64,000 nt of DNA from Cordylochernes scorpioides (GCA_030710605.1 CP092886.1:53787993-53851992); one strand, 5' to 3'. Shown: positions 23,601 to 38,600, counted from the first letter of the stretch. The notes: generated by a model from the sequence alone, not told the origin. Translations and numbers: made by a program.

Positions 23601-26600
23601 TGTATTTTAAACAATATACACCCTCATTGACAAAACTTAAAGAAGTTGTACCTTGTAGCATGTATATCGGGATTAAGACAATAACTCTAAAGATAGTTTA
23701 TACACAGTAACCTTTATTGAAGTTACACGAAAAGTGTAGACAATTTTACCTCTGTCTCGTTAAAAGCAAATAAATAATAGATGACCGGCAACATCAAAAA
23801 CTTTCCACTTCCTTACGTTTTCTCCATGAGTGTATTATATGTAATTATTTATCAGTTTTAATGATAGTACTGAGAGGGAGAGACAAAATACACTGCGTGA
23901 CATTGAAAATGGAACACCAAGAAATAGTGGCCAGAAAGTAATGAAACTCGGCAGACAGAGAGAGACAGGGACGAACAATAAGTGATCTTTATTTCAAAAT
24001 GATAGTCATAATACAGAGCGAGAACGGCGTCGGCTTAGTAGCAAGTAGGACCACCGCGGACGGCGATGCACGCAGCAACACGTCTAGGTAGAGAGTCAAT
24101 CAGAGTACGGATGGCGTCCTGAGGGATGGCTCTCCATTCCCTCTCAACCATTTGCCACAGTTCGTCTTCTGAACGCGGCTGTGGCAAGGCATGCAAACGG
24201 CGTCCAATGATGTCCCAGACGTGCTCGATTGGTGAGAGATCAGGAGAGTACGGTGGCCAGGGAAGCATCTGTACATCTTGCAGAGCTTGTTGGCTAATGC
24301 GATCAGTGTGCGGTCGGGAGTTATCCTGCTGATAAAGGGCATTGGGTACCCCCTGAAGGTAGGGGAGTGTCACCGGTCGCAGCACATCATCAACGTATCG
24401 TTGGGCCGTCATAGTGCCCTGAATACGAAGTAAAGGTGACCTGGAATCATACGCGATTGCGCCCCAAACCATGATTCCACGTTGTCGCACGGTGGGGCGT
24501 TCCACAATTGCTGCCGGATTGGACCTTTCTCCACGTCGACGCCACACGCGTACACGGTGACTATCACTGGACAAGCAGAAACGCGACTCATCTGAGAACA
24601 CGACCCTGTGCCATTCCGTCATCCACGTCGATCTAGCCCGGCACCATTCCAAACGTTGGCGCCTATTCGGTGGGGCCAATGGCAGTCTTCTTAGCGGACG
24701 GCATGAGTGCAAGCCATTAGCAACCAATCGACGGGAAATGGTTCTGGTCGAGATGGAATGATCTAGGGTGTCTTGCACATGTTGCAGGATGGCGGTACAA
24801 GTGGCTTGTGGGGCCGCCACTGCTTGTCGAAGGATACGCCGATCCACACGTGCTGACGTCACTCTGGTTGCACCGACATTCCTATAAATTGCCACATTTC
24901 CTTGTTCCAACCATCTTCTCCACAGTCGGTGCACCGTGGACGCACCAAGGTGTGTATCAGCTGCGATTTGACGTATGGACCAACCTGCCCCTTTCAGTCC
25001 GATCACCATGCCCCTCGTAAAAGCGTCTGTCTGCTTGAACTGCCTCCGTTTACGATGACCTGGCATTCTCTGTTATTACACGTGTCTTTTGACACAAGAA
25101 CAAAATTTCTACAATGATTTTCCTTGAAGAAATAACGACACGAATACTGTCCTTTCTGCAAGTTCCTTCCCTTATATCTTACTCCATGTGCGCACGAGAG
25201 CTGCGCATTTTACATCATTTGCATAACTCGGTTAGGCGCGTCTACCCTGAAATTTGCATAATTTTCTGGCCACTATTTCTTGGTGTTCCATTTTCAATGT
25301 CACGCAGTGTACAAACCACTACTATAATTAGTATTTAAGATGATAAAGCTATTATTTAAATATTTGGTTATAAATCGTAATATTGATACACACTAAAACT
25401 TCCTGATTATAATGAGTTAATCGTATTTACCTAAAATTACCAACCTAATTACCTAAAATGACATTAAGGTTAATATTTATATCATTTTCTTAGTATTGAA
25501 TTTTAACTGATCAATATAATATTAACTTAAATTTATAATTAAGAGAAAAGGGGGCATCTCCTGATCGTGCAATTAAAGGTTGCTGATGGCTTGCGCCATC
25601 TGTCGGAATAAATATCAACTAATCGTTGATTTTTAATTATTTATAAAAGATTTCAGCAATTAGATGATATTTATTCCGATAGATGGCGCAAGCCATCATA
25701 AACTTTTAGTTGCACGATCAGGAGATGCTTTTCTTTTTTTTTAATTTATCACACAACCTTTTCTAAGTACAATTTGACTTTAATAACGCCGGGTTTAATA
25801 GCTAATCGTATTTAAGACCTAGATTTTATTGTTACCTGATGTAGTCTTAAATCGAAAATAGAATGTACTTAGTTTAGGATTTTTCTAACTCTATATGTGT
25901 ACTCTATTTACATACTTTATAAATATTTCGAATGTACATCCACTTTGTGTTTGTGTATAGGTATTTTGTGCTTACAGTTTATGCACTTTATAAGGAATGA
26001 AACTATTTATATAGTACTGTTTTTATTCAAATAATACAACTTGCTAATACCCTTTCTTGTGTGCGATGATAAATACTCGTATAAACATTTTTCTTGGTTT
26101 TTCAAGAAGCCTCTGGGACCAAAAATATTTTTGGTCGCAGTGTAACAGCCTGCTCCACACTGACGAGCGCCAACAGCTCGAAACGCATTCGTGGATGGCT
26201 TTTCTTGATTTATCAAGAAATTGGGTTGGTCAAATATCAGGGAACAGGTTGAATCAAAGTTTAGTTGATTTCTGTTCCACTAGATGGCGGTCTGCCATCT
26301 AACAAGCACATGTGCTCCTGGTCAGGATATGCCTTATTAATTTTTAATATATATATGATAATTTAAACCAATAACCCTATATTATGTAATACATATAACA
26401 AGATTGTCATGTTGTATATAGAACTAATTATAAACTATAACTAATTATATGCATAATTGACATGTCTCCTTGCATCACCAAATGTAATGTACTGAGGATG
26501 AATAAATAAAAATATATAATAGATTAAAAGCTAAGTTAAGAGCCAAAGAGAGAATCACAAGTGACTTCTAAAGATAGATTGGACCCCGACAGTCTGTCGC

Positions 26601-29600
26601 CAGTGTCCGGTGTCCATCGACACGTGCATGACCCAATTCTCTTAGTCAGAGCGGTCGTATAAAAAGGCCGCGTAGCAACAGCCATTGAAAGTTGAGTTCC
26701 AGTAAGTTCCCCATCTGCGTGTCGCCGGTCGTCACCAACTCATCGACGATGTAAAAACAGTAAGAAAACTTCTCGATCTCCATCTTTGCTCTTGGCTCGC
26801 TTTTTATCTATTCAAGGAACTTTCTTTCAACTGTGTCTCTTCGTTTTGTGTGTGTGGACATTCCCCAGTTTTCCACTCTGCCTCGACCACGACTGCCTGT
26901 ACCCTGTGAGAACTGTTAAAGGTCCTACAAGGTGCAGCGAGGTACTGGAAAACTCTCCACCCCTGACTGTCCCTCGCGGTTACTACAGGTTTGACCCTCG
27001 GTTGCCACAACTTATAGCGAGAGTCGACGAGGTTCTACAATAAGCATACCAAACCCCAACGTATTATTACAGAGAGTCGTCAGGATCTCAACACAATATT
27101 ACAGCTAGTCGACAGGATCTCAACATATTATTACAGATAGCCGACAGGATTACCACAACGAAGGAGACCACAACGAAGAAGGTAAAAAGACTGTCCAGAT
27201 AGATAGAAAAGAGCCAAGAAGCAAGATGGAGGAACAAGCACGCCATTCCAACAAAACGACCAAGCAATCTTCCCCCCAACGACACAGCCGAACATCCCGC
27301 AAAATAAGCCGGTGAGAAGTTACCCACCTTCGACCTTACAACACAACCATCCAGACGACATACCAGCATTGAGGACAAACGAAAAGATCATTTCACGTAT
27401 TCCCTGTTCAGAGAGACATAGAAACACCAATGTGTGCCAAAAGGGAAATGACCTAGTTACACACCACAGTTGTAACTTTTCTTCCAAAGAGACAATTTTT
27501 GTTCCATTTTTCACTACTTAACACATTTATCTAATCATTAATAATCTTTAATTATATTATAATTTATGTATAAAATCTTGAATAATTATTTTTATTTTTT
27601 TTTTTACTTTTCAATTATAATCAAATTTTTATTCCAACATTATTTTAACAACTTTATTTTAACAATGGCAAAACAGTTAATTCTTTCAATAATCATTTTT
27701 AATTCATTATTATATCTTTTATATATTACTAATTCTCATTATTATATCTTTTATATTTTACTAATTCATTATTATATCTTTCATATAGTACATGTTTGAT
27801 CTTATCCACTTATACTTTTTTTATCCACAATCACATTTTTATCTTTTTATTCACTATATTTTTGTTTAATTACTTTATTATATGACAATGTTTATTTATC
27901 AGCAACCACCGGGCATACAACAATCGTTTTTCAATAATCCTACTTACTAATCACTTCCCTATACTTTCTCACTACCTATTTCAGCCATTGCTTCAAACGA
28001 TAGTAGAAAACGACAGTACTGCTTGACAATTTTTCTTTTGATTTCGTAATTCAACAAACTCTTTGAAAACACCGTTCCCCAGAAGTACAAGTCTCGACTT
28101 TTTGGTCTGAACACGTTTAAAAAAGTTTATCTCAATCATCCGCAGAGCACATCACCAACGCATGCACAAAGCGTTCACTTTTTTTTCAACTTTCAATTTT
28201 TTTCAGCTCTAGCGGACCACAATCAACCTTTGATTTCAAGTCAAGTCAGACCACCTACTGTCGCTATAACAATTCTACGTATCGCATGGCTCTACCATCC
28301 CTTTCAATCATATTAAGTCTTTTCTTCAACAACTTTTCAACCCAATAATCCTACAATTGTGTCAAAGCACTGTAACCTTATACAGGATCACAGGTGAAAC
28401 ATTGCCTAGGAAGACGCACAAGTCTATATCCTCGCTTTGCACCTGGATCTCAGTATTTGATTGTCTGTGCAACACTTACAATTGCATATTCTTCAACCCC
28501 TAACCCTTTCCAACGCCGCCAACAATCTCTTAGAACATCATCATTATTTTTTTAGCAACAAAGGTTTTACCTACAGTTCTCTTTTATAATGAATATCATA
28601 ACTTTTAAATTAAACATAAGTTTTATTTTTATAATTTTCAGATATAGCCAAATAAACATCTTGTTATAGCCCTTTTCCCTCACAGTTTTAATTAATTAAA
28701 ATAAATTCTAATTACTTACCTGTGTTAGAGAGGCTTTACCCGCTTAAACCCGGATAAAACCCTTTCACTCACGGGGCCCATCTATGATAATTTAAACCAA
28801 TAACCCTATATTATGTAATACATATAACAAGATTGTCATGTTGTATATAGAACTAATTATAAACTATAACTAATTATATGCATAATTGACATGTCTCCTT
28901 GCATCACCAAATGTAATGTACTGAGGATGAATAAATAAAAATATATAATAGATTAAAAGCTAAGTTAAGAGCCAAAGAGAGAATCACAAGTGACTTCTAA
29001 AGATAGATTGGACCCCGACAGTCTGTCGCCAGTGTCCGGTGTCCATCGACACGTGCATGACCCAATTCTCTTAGTCAGAGCGGTCGTATAAAAAGGCCGC
29101 GTAGCAACAGCCAGTGCAGTTGAGTTCCAGTAAGTTCCCCATCTGCGTGTCGCCGGTCGTCACCAACTCATCGACGATGTAAAACAGTAAGAAAACTTCT
29201 CGATCTCCATCTTTGCTCTTGGCTCGCTTTTTATCTATTCAAGGAACTTTCTTTCAACTGTGTCTCTTCGTTTTGTGTGTGTGGACATTCCCAGTTTTCC
29301 ACTCTGCCTCGACCACGACTGCCTGTACCCTGTGAGAACTGTTAAAGGTCCTACAAGGTGCAGCGAGGTACTGGAAAACTCTCCACCCCTGACTGTCCCT
29401 CGCGGTTACTACAGGTTTGACCCTCGGTTGCCACAACTTATAGCGAGAGTCGACGAGGTTCTACAATAAGCATACCAAACCCCAACGTATTATTACAGAG
29501 AGTCGTCAGGATCTCAACACAATATTACAGCTAGTCGACAGGATCTCAACATATTATTACATATATATATCAATATAATTATAAATATAATTCAAATTTT

Positions 29601-32600
29601 TGATATAGTTTACCTAGATAGGATTTTTAAATGCTTTAAACTTAGATTTTTTCTCAACAGCTTTTTATGCATCCGGGAATGTCTGCCACGCCATAGAAAC
29701 GGCACCATCTTTATTTGCGTTTTAAAAGAAATATACATATTCGTCTTGTATCGGACTAATAAACATATTTAAGGACTAAACTATGACAGTGACTCCTTTC
29801 AGACCTATCTCTATATCGTGTCAACATTTCATCTGTATAGGGTAAATATTGTGGAAACATATACGGAATAAACAATCAATCAAACCCTCAAACTTTTCGT
29901 CTTTATTTATATAGATTATTGAAAAACTTTCACAACTATCATGAGATTGTGAGAGCAACAATGGTATTTGCATCACCATCAAATTGTTTCTACAAATCTA
30001 TAAATCTTAGACATTTCTTCTTGTTTTGAGTATAGAAATTCTGAGTTTTTTCATTGTTAATTGTTTCGCTACGTGATACATCTGAAGAACACGAAAATAT
30101 TTTTTATAAGCATTTTTAAAATGACCGCGACTTTCAGATTTTTTGAAAAAAACAATAAACAACTGAAAGGAAATTTGATATTTTACATGTAGATAACGAT
30201 ACGTTATATAATTCATATAAAATCTGGTGGTTATATTATTACTTCTAAATTATAAATACGTTTCTTCAATCATTATTCATTTATCTATTGTTCGGCGAAA
30301 AAAACACAACCACATCAACCAATAGTTTATTTTAACTCCCAACGGTTCAGTGACTCCTTGTCACTCTCTTCAGAGGACAGAATGACAGGAAGTCACTGAA
30401 ATGTCGGGAGTTAAAATAAACCATTGGTTGGTGTGTTTTTCTCCCAATTAACTTCCAACCAACAAGTGATCTTTAAAATTATTTATTATTATTATATTTT
30501 ATTTTCTACGTTTCGGTGACCTACTGTTGCCCTGTTTAAGAAAAACTACACTTTCTATTGTTTGCGTACTTTGTACCTAAATTCTGAGTGAACTGAAATT
30601 TAAGAGCGTGCAGAACGTCGATATTCTAAACACAACGAAATTTAAACAATATGAAAAATATTTGCAAAAAAAAAAAAGTTATATAAAAGTGGTTTGAATA
30701 GTATTTATACATTTTGTTGTTTTTCCGTCTTTGACATTTTGAATTCTCACCTTATTTTCCAACTCCGACTTTGCCGGTCCCAAACCCGGATAAAAAAGGA
30801 GGAGGGGAGCAGTAACAAGCTAGCTAAAAAAACCTGGGTTCAGCTGGCCGGGCTGATAGTACCCTGTAAGGGCTCCTGATCTAGGGATACAGGATGAGCA
30901 GCGTCTGTACTCCATGTTAGGAGCGGCTGCACATGGCGTCTGTTCCATGTCATAGGCAGTCATTTCATATTGGAGCTAAGTCGGCTTGCTACTGATGAGG
31001 AGTGCTCCCAGTCTTATTGACAAAAGCAGACGCATTATACTTCACCCAAACATTATGGAGCTCTACAGGCTTGATACCCTAATATGATTGGGTGGAGATA
31101 AGAAAGAAGAAAACCTTATTTTCCCTATTAGGCATTTATACTCTTTTAAAATATATCGCTTTTCTTATTGAATAAACTTCCGTCTATTTTCTTCGACTCC
31201 TTAAACATTAGTTTTGTATTCCATTATGTAGTATCTGTGCTCCTTCCCAGTCTGCTTTATGATTTTGATTCAATATACAGGGTCCATTATAAAAGAAATG
31301 AGCATTTCCTGGCAAAATACATTTATTGATCGTAATTTGTGCAAATGTTCAATATTCTTCAAAATACATTCCTCCTGCATCAATACACTTGCGGAGACGC
31401 GTTTGCCACGCCTGAAAGGCACCCTGAAACTCCTCGACAGGAATGCTTCTCAGGAACGTTGTAACATGTGTTGGATGTTTTCCACGGTTTCCCAATGTTT
31501 TCCTTTCATCTATCTCTTGAGTCGCGGAAACAAAAAGAAGTCACATGGAGCTAAGTCGGAACTGTAAGGGGGGGTGAGGGATCACCGAGGTGTTGCTCCG
31601 GGCCAGGAAGTTGGTAATGATGAAGGCTGTGTGGCTGGTGGCATTGTCATGGTGGAGCTTGACCGTGTCTTTAATGTCAGTCCTCACGCGTGCGATCCGG
31701 CGTTTCAATCTCCTGAGAACCTCCAGGTAAAAGGCTGAGTTTACAGTTTGTCCCTGCGGTACAAACTCACAATGGACTATTCCTCGGATGTCAAAGAAGA
31801 CAATGATCATCGCTTTGATGCTTGACTTGCTCATTCGCGCTTTCTTGGGGCGTGGGGATGAATTTGTGTGCCATGCACAGCTCTGCCTTTTCGACTCTGG
31901 GTCGTATTCAAACATCCAGGATTCGTCTCCGGTTACTACAGAGTTCAGAAATTCCGGCTCATTTTGAATCAAATCCAACAATTCTTGACAGCGCAAAACT
32001 CTAAGTTCTTTCTGGTCTTGCGTCAACACTTTCGGCACAAGCTTCGCACAGACCTTACGCATTTGCAGATCCTCGGTCACTATCCCATGTACCACAAATG
32101 TGGACATGTGCCAGCAATTTGCTGGATGCTTAATCGACGGTCGGTACGCAAACTTCGAGCACACGATCCACGTTCTCGTCAGTTCTGGCCGTTGTTGGGC
32201 GTCCTGAATGGGGTTCGTCGGCGACCTCCTCCCGGCCCTCCTTGAACGCCTTGTGCCACTTCCCAGACTGTGATCTTGAAATGCAATCGTCCTTGAAGGC
32301 TTTTTGCAGGATCTGGAATGTTTCGGTTGCATTTTTTCCAAGCCTCACGCAAAACTTTATGGCGTATCGTTGTTCAAGCGAACGCTCCATCGCGCTATGT
32401 TACAAAAGTTGAAAACACACTTCAAGCGGAGGCATGTATCTCCCCTCACACTGCTCGAACTCAACTGACGACCGGATGGATTGAAAGGGCATATCCCTCC
32501 ACCACATTTCCCAAGGTTTCACCGTGTTGCCATCCATCGTCGCTTCACAATAACATTATGCTCATTACTTTCATAATGGACCCTGTATGTAGCCCTATGT

Positions 32601-35600
32601 TTGTAGGAATCCTGATTCCCTTAAGCCCTTGTTTGTCTTCTTTTATTTTATCCTCTAAATCTCGTTTTGTTTCCCCTATGTATATTTTGTTATAATTTCG
32701 ACATTCGAATCTATATGCAATATCTTCTATTTTCTTATCATTTGATCCGAGTCCTTTTATTACTTGGTTTCTTGTTTCTATGTCTCTAGGTGCGCTCAGA
32801 GTGTTGTAGGCTTCATAAACCCCTTTCCATTATAATTCTTCTGATCCTTACATCTATTATTTGAATGCAGGTTAAGACCACACTCCTTTTGTCTGAGATA
32901 CGTTTGTTTATAGAACTATTTCTCTTTCTTTTATCCATCTTTCTAATTTGATGGGTGCAAATTCGTTTTCCTCAAGTTCTCTTTCAACTCTTCTGATTTC
33001 TTCCTTAAAATCATTTTTATCTATACTTATAGCTATAGATCTGTCTACCAATGCTTTACTCCGCCTTTTTATGTTGTGTAGTAGATATATATTTTTTATT
33101 TTGAAGAAATTAATTTATAATTTAAATATAACCAACCTGAAAAAATGGCATTTTTCTTTATTGTTTCTTGAAAAAAATATATAGATGCAAATAATATATT
33201 ATCACTGAATTAAATAAATATAAAAATGAAAATTTTAACTATTTTTGACGCGTATGATTATTTTTAAAATAAATCAATTTTCTACTGCCCTTGCTGCAAT
33301 GATAAAATAATGGGAGGGCCTGACTCATCAGTGATGAACCCTCCCAGCGGTTTCGCCAGTTTAATCGTTCAAATTTTTCATAACAGATGGCGCGCTAATA
33401 TAAATATTTTTAAAAGGCAGACTTTATTTTATTCAGAAATTTGGAGGCAAGCTTTAACGCGTCGCGCTTCATCAGGCCACTGGCTCCGCAAAAAGGCGTG
33501 CAACATACATATAATAGATATTTACAGAAATAAATTATTGTTTCTGTTACCTTCCTGTTATATATTCTTTACATAGAACTTCATATGTTGCTTCACCACT
33601 TTTGTTCGCGCTTCTCAAGATTTGAGGTATTTGACAATGACACCTACTCTCGTAAGGTTGTAGATTAATACAAACTGTGTTCTGAAAAAGAAGGTTAGGC
33701 TTTAGGCACAAGTGGTGATAAATAGGTTTCTATTTATTGTTTCCTATCAGAACCTCTCATATATGCCATCATATCTGATATCGTGAAAAAATAGGAAACC
33801 AACACAAACGAAAATTTTTTTCACAAAAATCACCAAGGCCATATTTTGAAATGTTTTTTCAAATTGTAAAGGAGCGATTAATTAAATGCTTTCTGTCTAA
33901 AGGACTCCCGCAATATTTCCAGCGGCAGTTCAGTGGTGTAAATATGGTGGTTTATGTTCGTGGAATTCTTTTCGATTTTCTTTATTTCTAAGTGATAAAA
34001 GGCCAAACGTCTTTCTGATAATTCCTAATCTTGATGTGTTATTTTTGTCCTTATATAGGGCCCTCTACAGTGTCAGATTTCACAAATACGCAGAGAGAAA
34101 AATATCAGAAAAGCAAGGACCAGCACTTACTAGACCTTGCTTTTATTATGACCTCACTATATTCCCCCAATGAACTTGCTACCTAATAAGATTGATGAAC
34201 TTGAAACGAGTATTTGTTTAAACTTAAATTATTCATGGTATGTCGATATGTTGGAAACGTCACCCCTCTGTCGATATTTGATAGTGGAATTTTTATTAAA
34301 TATATTTCTGATATCTTCTTTTTAGAATAAAATTTTAAACTTTACAAAAAAAAAGAATCTCGCAATAAAAATATGTTATGTTAAAAAAAATTGATGATAT
34401 TATTCAGGTTCAGATACTTCATAGTAAACTTGGCTCAGTTTCTTTCTTACTTGTGTTGTTGTTGTTCGAAACTTGTGATATGCAGTATCAAATAGGGTAG
34501 TACTTCCTAGCGGAATTCCTTTGATTGTCAAGTTCAGACGACAGTGGAAGAGTGACTGAGGGCGTGGGTGCAGGTGTGCGAGGAAGAACGGTGCCAAGAA
34601 GAACTGCTGCCTCTCGCCATGAACATCATGGACAGGTTTCTGCATCACACGGCTGTACTCAAGTCCCAGTTCCAGCTATTAGGCGCCGTGTGCCTCCTCA
34701 TCGCCTCCAAGCTGCGCCAGACCGCCTACCTGCAGGTCGACAAGCTCTGCTACTACACGGACTTCTCCGTGTACCCAGAACAGATCATTGTAAGTGTATC
34801 TTCTTTTGGAAGCTTTCAAATCTTTAAAAAATTCAAAATTATTAGAAGAATATAATATATATCAAGGTAAAGATGTCAAAATTCAGTGTTACCTTTGTTC
34901 AAAATAATCGAATTTAAACCGATTTTAATTTATTTTAATCAAAATTCACACGTTAACCACGTGGAGTAGCATATGAAGCTTGCAAATTTTTCCGTGTGCA
35001 ATCATTCTCGTGTGACAAATTCATTCAAGCTAAATGAGAAATAAATATATTAAGGAACGTGATAAACATTTTTAATACCGATAAAATGGTAAAATAAAGG
35101 TAAGAATTTTCATTTAAATAAGGCGCGTGTAGAGACGATGTTGTACATATTGGTTCCACTACAATTTACGTTGAGACAGCCTTATAATCACTATTAAAAC
35201 TGAATGTGTTAAATTTCAGAGCACACAGTCAAAAGTTTTATTTCTACCTACACTGGGTTCTATTTGAGAGGCCATATATGTTACTCTATAATTTCATAAC
35301 TTTGTCAATTTGTTGAAGACGCCTCGTTTAATTGATTTTAAGTTGAAATATTCAACTGCGGCTTTATTCGTGTTTAGTTTTTCGTTTGTTAGGGGTATAA
35401 ACTAATAGAAATCAACGAGATTGAAGATCTTGGTTGTGTTCTATAAAAAATTGCGGTACAGATTTAGTTCAAGCGGTTCAGTCAAGGTGACCTTAGCATT
35501 AGTGAAGCCCCAAGATCGGAGAACCACCTTTCTGCTTCGAATAACGATGCCCTGCCGGGATAAATCAAACAGTCGCCCAGCGCAAGAGCCATGAAATTAC

Positions 35601-38600
35601 CAGTCGAACTTAGTCCATTGCAAATAATTAGCAATCGGCATCTGCAGCAACTGAGGGATGTAAAAATGTGTAATCGAGAAGGTCTCAATTAACGACTACC
35701 ATTTCAGCACAACGCGGTGAGAGGGAGAAAATATATACTCAAAAAACTTTGAAACATTCTACTTTAACCCAAAGTTATAACATTGGAAACGAAATTAGGG
35801 TATATTCTTGGAATTTAGACAATATAAAATAGTGGATATATATAGTGAATAGGCATCATAATTCATTGTCAAATGTAGGCGGTTTTACCACAAGGTCACG
35901 TTGTGCATGTGGTTGAAATTTGAGGGCCTGCTGCAATTTGAGCTGGTATTACATGGTCAGGCCTTGGATGGTAACCTCCTTGCTGAGCAGTGGTAGCGAG
36001 GGATTGGACAATCTACTGAGGAATGTGAAATCCCGAAATATTAATGGAATAGAAAATGTGCTCTACTTGACCATATTCTCTGCACACTGTCAAAAGAAAA
36101 AAACTGGACAAATTCGATGGGAAAGAAGTTTTACCCATCCTGTTTATTTCTTTCAGGGTTTCCACCTTCAGATTACCATTTTTTAGGTGCTTATCTCATT
36201 TCCTGTGTGGATGGCCGTTTGATAGCGTGATTGATGTAAACAATGGGCGGGACAGCTTTTACTTTAAATTGATCTTTGGCATAGAGATGGTATTTACCTG
36301 AATATCAATGTATTCCTTCTCTCCTCGTTATTCCTTAATGCTAGTTTAAATTGATGTTTAAATGAAAAAATGCCAAAATACTTCGAGTTCTTCTTTCGAG
36401 GGTTTTGACTTTTGCCTCGATATGTAAGGATTTCATTATCTTGAGGAATTTTACATGCATCTGAAAGTGCAGAAAAAGTTATTTAAAACACCCAGCGACA
36501 TTCTCCAGTTATTTTAGTTTCTTCAGGCAATACTAATGTCAGAGAGATATTAATAAGCTTTAACCACTACAGCTTCTTAAATATATTAGCATAATTATTA
36601 ATAAGCAACTTGGTTGTTTGAACGAGATCAAAGTGAAAAATGGAAGACCGTAGAAGTGATGTGTAAAGTTAACACTTAATCGAAAATGGGATCACACACA
36701 TCCATTAACTAAGAATTGAACGTATATATATTGTTATATGTTGAAATATATTAAAGATTTTCAATTTTAGAAACTATAGATAGAGCAATACTATAGTTCA
36801 ATACCGGGATGGGGGGGGTCAGAAAACCTAGCCACAAATCTTTGCTATTTATTAGGATAACAGAGCTAAGCCTCGTACAAATTTTTGCTCATTTTGTTAT
36901 GTTCCCTTTAGATTTTCACCCCCCCCCCCCCCCCCCCTTCCTCGGGAATTTGATTTTTTAAAATAAAATTTGAATCATTAAAATTTGACTGTTCAGTACA
37001 GTACAGATACATTTTATCCCGAAAAGAAAAAAAGGACTGATTAGTACAAGGCTACATGTGTGAATATCCCTATCATGCACACATCATTAAACATGGTTGT
37101 TCTCAGCTAACAAATACTCTATGTACCCTCCACTGATGTAAGCGTGTGAGTATTTAATGATCTAGTCAGAGATAAGTCTTCTATAGAATTTCAATGGATG
37201 AATCATCTTGTTCTCCAAGTTGTGTCATACACGTCTAGTTCTGGTAGGCATTCCCCACTCATGTTTAATGTACTCAAATGATTCTCCAAACCAGAGAGAA
37301 AGTTTTAGAAGCTGTAAGCAGTCTCGGTCCATGTTTAGTTCGTTCAAAAGCTCAAGATTAGATGTTAAAATATTTCATATTATTTTTTCCTATCTCCATT
37401 TCTATTTCTAATTATGAATTAAAATTTGAATAAGTCCTCTGAAATATCATGTTCGTTTATGTCTCAAGAGATGTTTGGGAGCCGAGCATATAAAGTCTTT
37501 CGAACCTGATACTGATATCGATCCAGTCCAGGGGGCCGTGACCTACATGTCACGGTTCCTGATACCCAAACAGAAGAATCCTGGGATGTATTCGCATAGG
37601 TAAATTTCACCCATAGGGTTATGTCTGCTATAAAACGGGGCTAAGGCCCAGGTGTATGGAAGAAGACACATGGCCATGGGAACCAGGTGGGAGGTCACCC
37701 CCCGCGGCTGGACCAGATTACATAAAGGCGCCTCTGTTGACTTTTTATTGCCTATTGTGGGAAAGCTCCTCTGAGCTTTCTTCTGTTTTTGGAGGACTAC
37801 TGTTTTTGTGTGATTTTATATGGATTTCCACACTCCTACGCATTCTACCGATACTGCCACTATTCAATGTTTAAAGTTTGATTTCGATGTCAATTCTACT
37901 TTTTAAAATCAATCTATTCTCAGAGGCGCGTGCGAGAAAGAAATAATTATACAAAAAAAAAAGACAAATTAAGTGCAAACAGTTTCGCTGATTATTTAGA
38001 ATTTTCGCCTCCCTTCACAGCCTTCTCTCTACAGAATAATATAATTGTTCGGCTTCAGTCTTCTAACTAAACCAATACATTCGGGGCAATACTCAAACTC
38101 AATTTACGTATATCGTAGCTATACATTTTTACATCGCGCAACATACGAGTATGTGTACTTAAAACACTGCACATATTAATATCACGCGATTCAATCAGGT
38201 TCTTATAAATGAGTTGAACAGAAAATCGAACTTAGCGCTGATAAAACAATGAACACAAAGAATCAATCAAAGTCAAAAAGGCATAGTTTTTCCTATTCAT
38301 ATATTAAATGTAAAATACTCTTTTTTATCGTTGAAATAATAGCTTTGCGCAACAAAATTTTTTACTGTAACTCCGTTTTTAATAGGTAGTTGAACTTATT
38401 ATATACATTTACCAATGGACATTGGTATAAAGGAATGCCTTTCTCTTCACTCCTCTAGGGGTGGAAGCAGTAAAAATTAGAGAAGTAGATTTTCTATCTC
38501 TAGAGGCGTGATTCCAAACTCTATAAACGCCAGGAAGCGCGCATATTCTCATATCAGATAACGACGCCACTATAATAGCTAATTCAGTTTAGGTTGTTTT

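Larger units (their letters stand above)
26356..29561 (+). mobile_element. Young non-coding LTR element (LARD-like)
   Basis: Two direct LTRs, 26356-27135 and 28785-29561, both start TG and end CA. They differ by only a few changes (for example around 26684/29112, 26753/29180 and 26863/29290). A 4-bp 'tata' duplication flanks the whole. The 1.65-kb interior has no Gag, protease, RT or integrase frame that I can find. No TGG-starting primer-binding site follows the 5' LTR; instead a 'gtcgacaggatctcaacat'-type word is repeated near the LTR end. It is non-autonomous, so its parent element must lie elsewhere. Confidence 0.85.
31116..33110 (-). pseudogene. Penelope-like element split by a mariner insertion
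   Basis: On the minus strand, 32900-33080 gives 'SIAISIDKNDFKEEIRRVERE', a post-RT linker. 32590-32760 gives 'YRFECRNYNKIYIGETKRDL', the start of the GIY-YIG nuclease. The mariner (31278-32585) follows, and beyond it 31190-31275 gives 'NHKADWEGAQILHNGIQN', the nuclease's H..DW core and later helix. The two halves therefore belong to one PLE C-terminus interrupted at a TA. The RT domain is missing to the right. Frameshifts are present and the element is inactive. Confidence 0.8.

Noticed and set aside
26786-27043. 85-codon frame inside the 5' LTR of the 26356 element
   Set aside because: Only partly open in the 3' LTR because of a one-base difference, and it has no motif.
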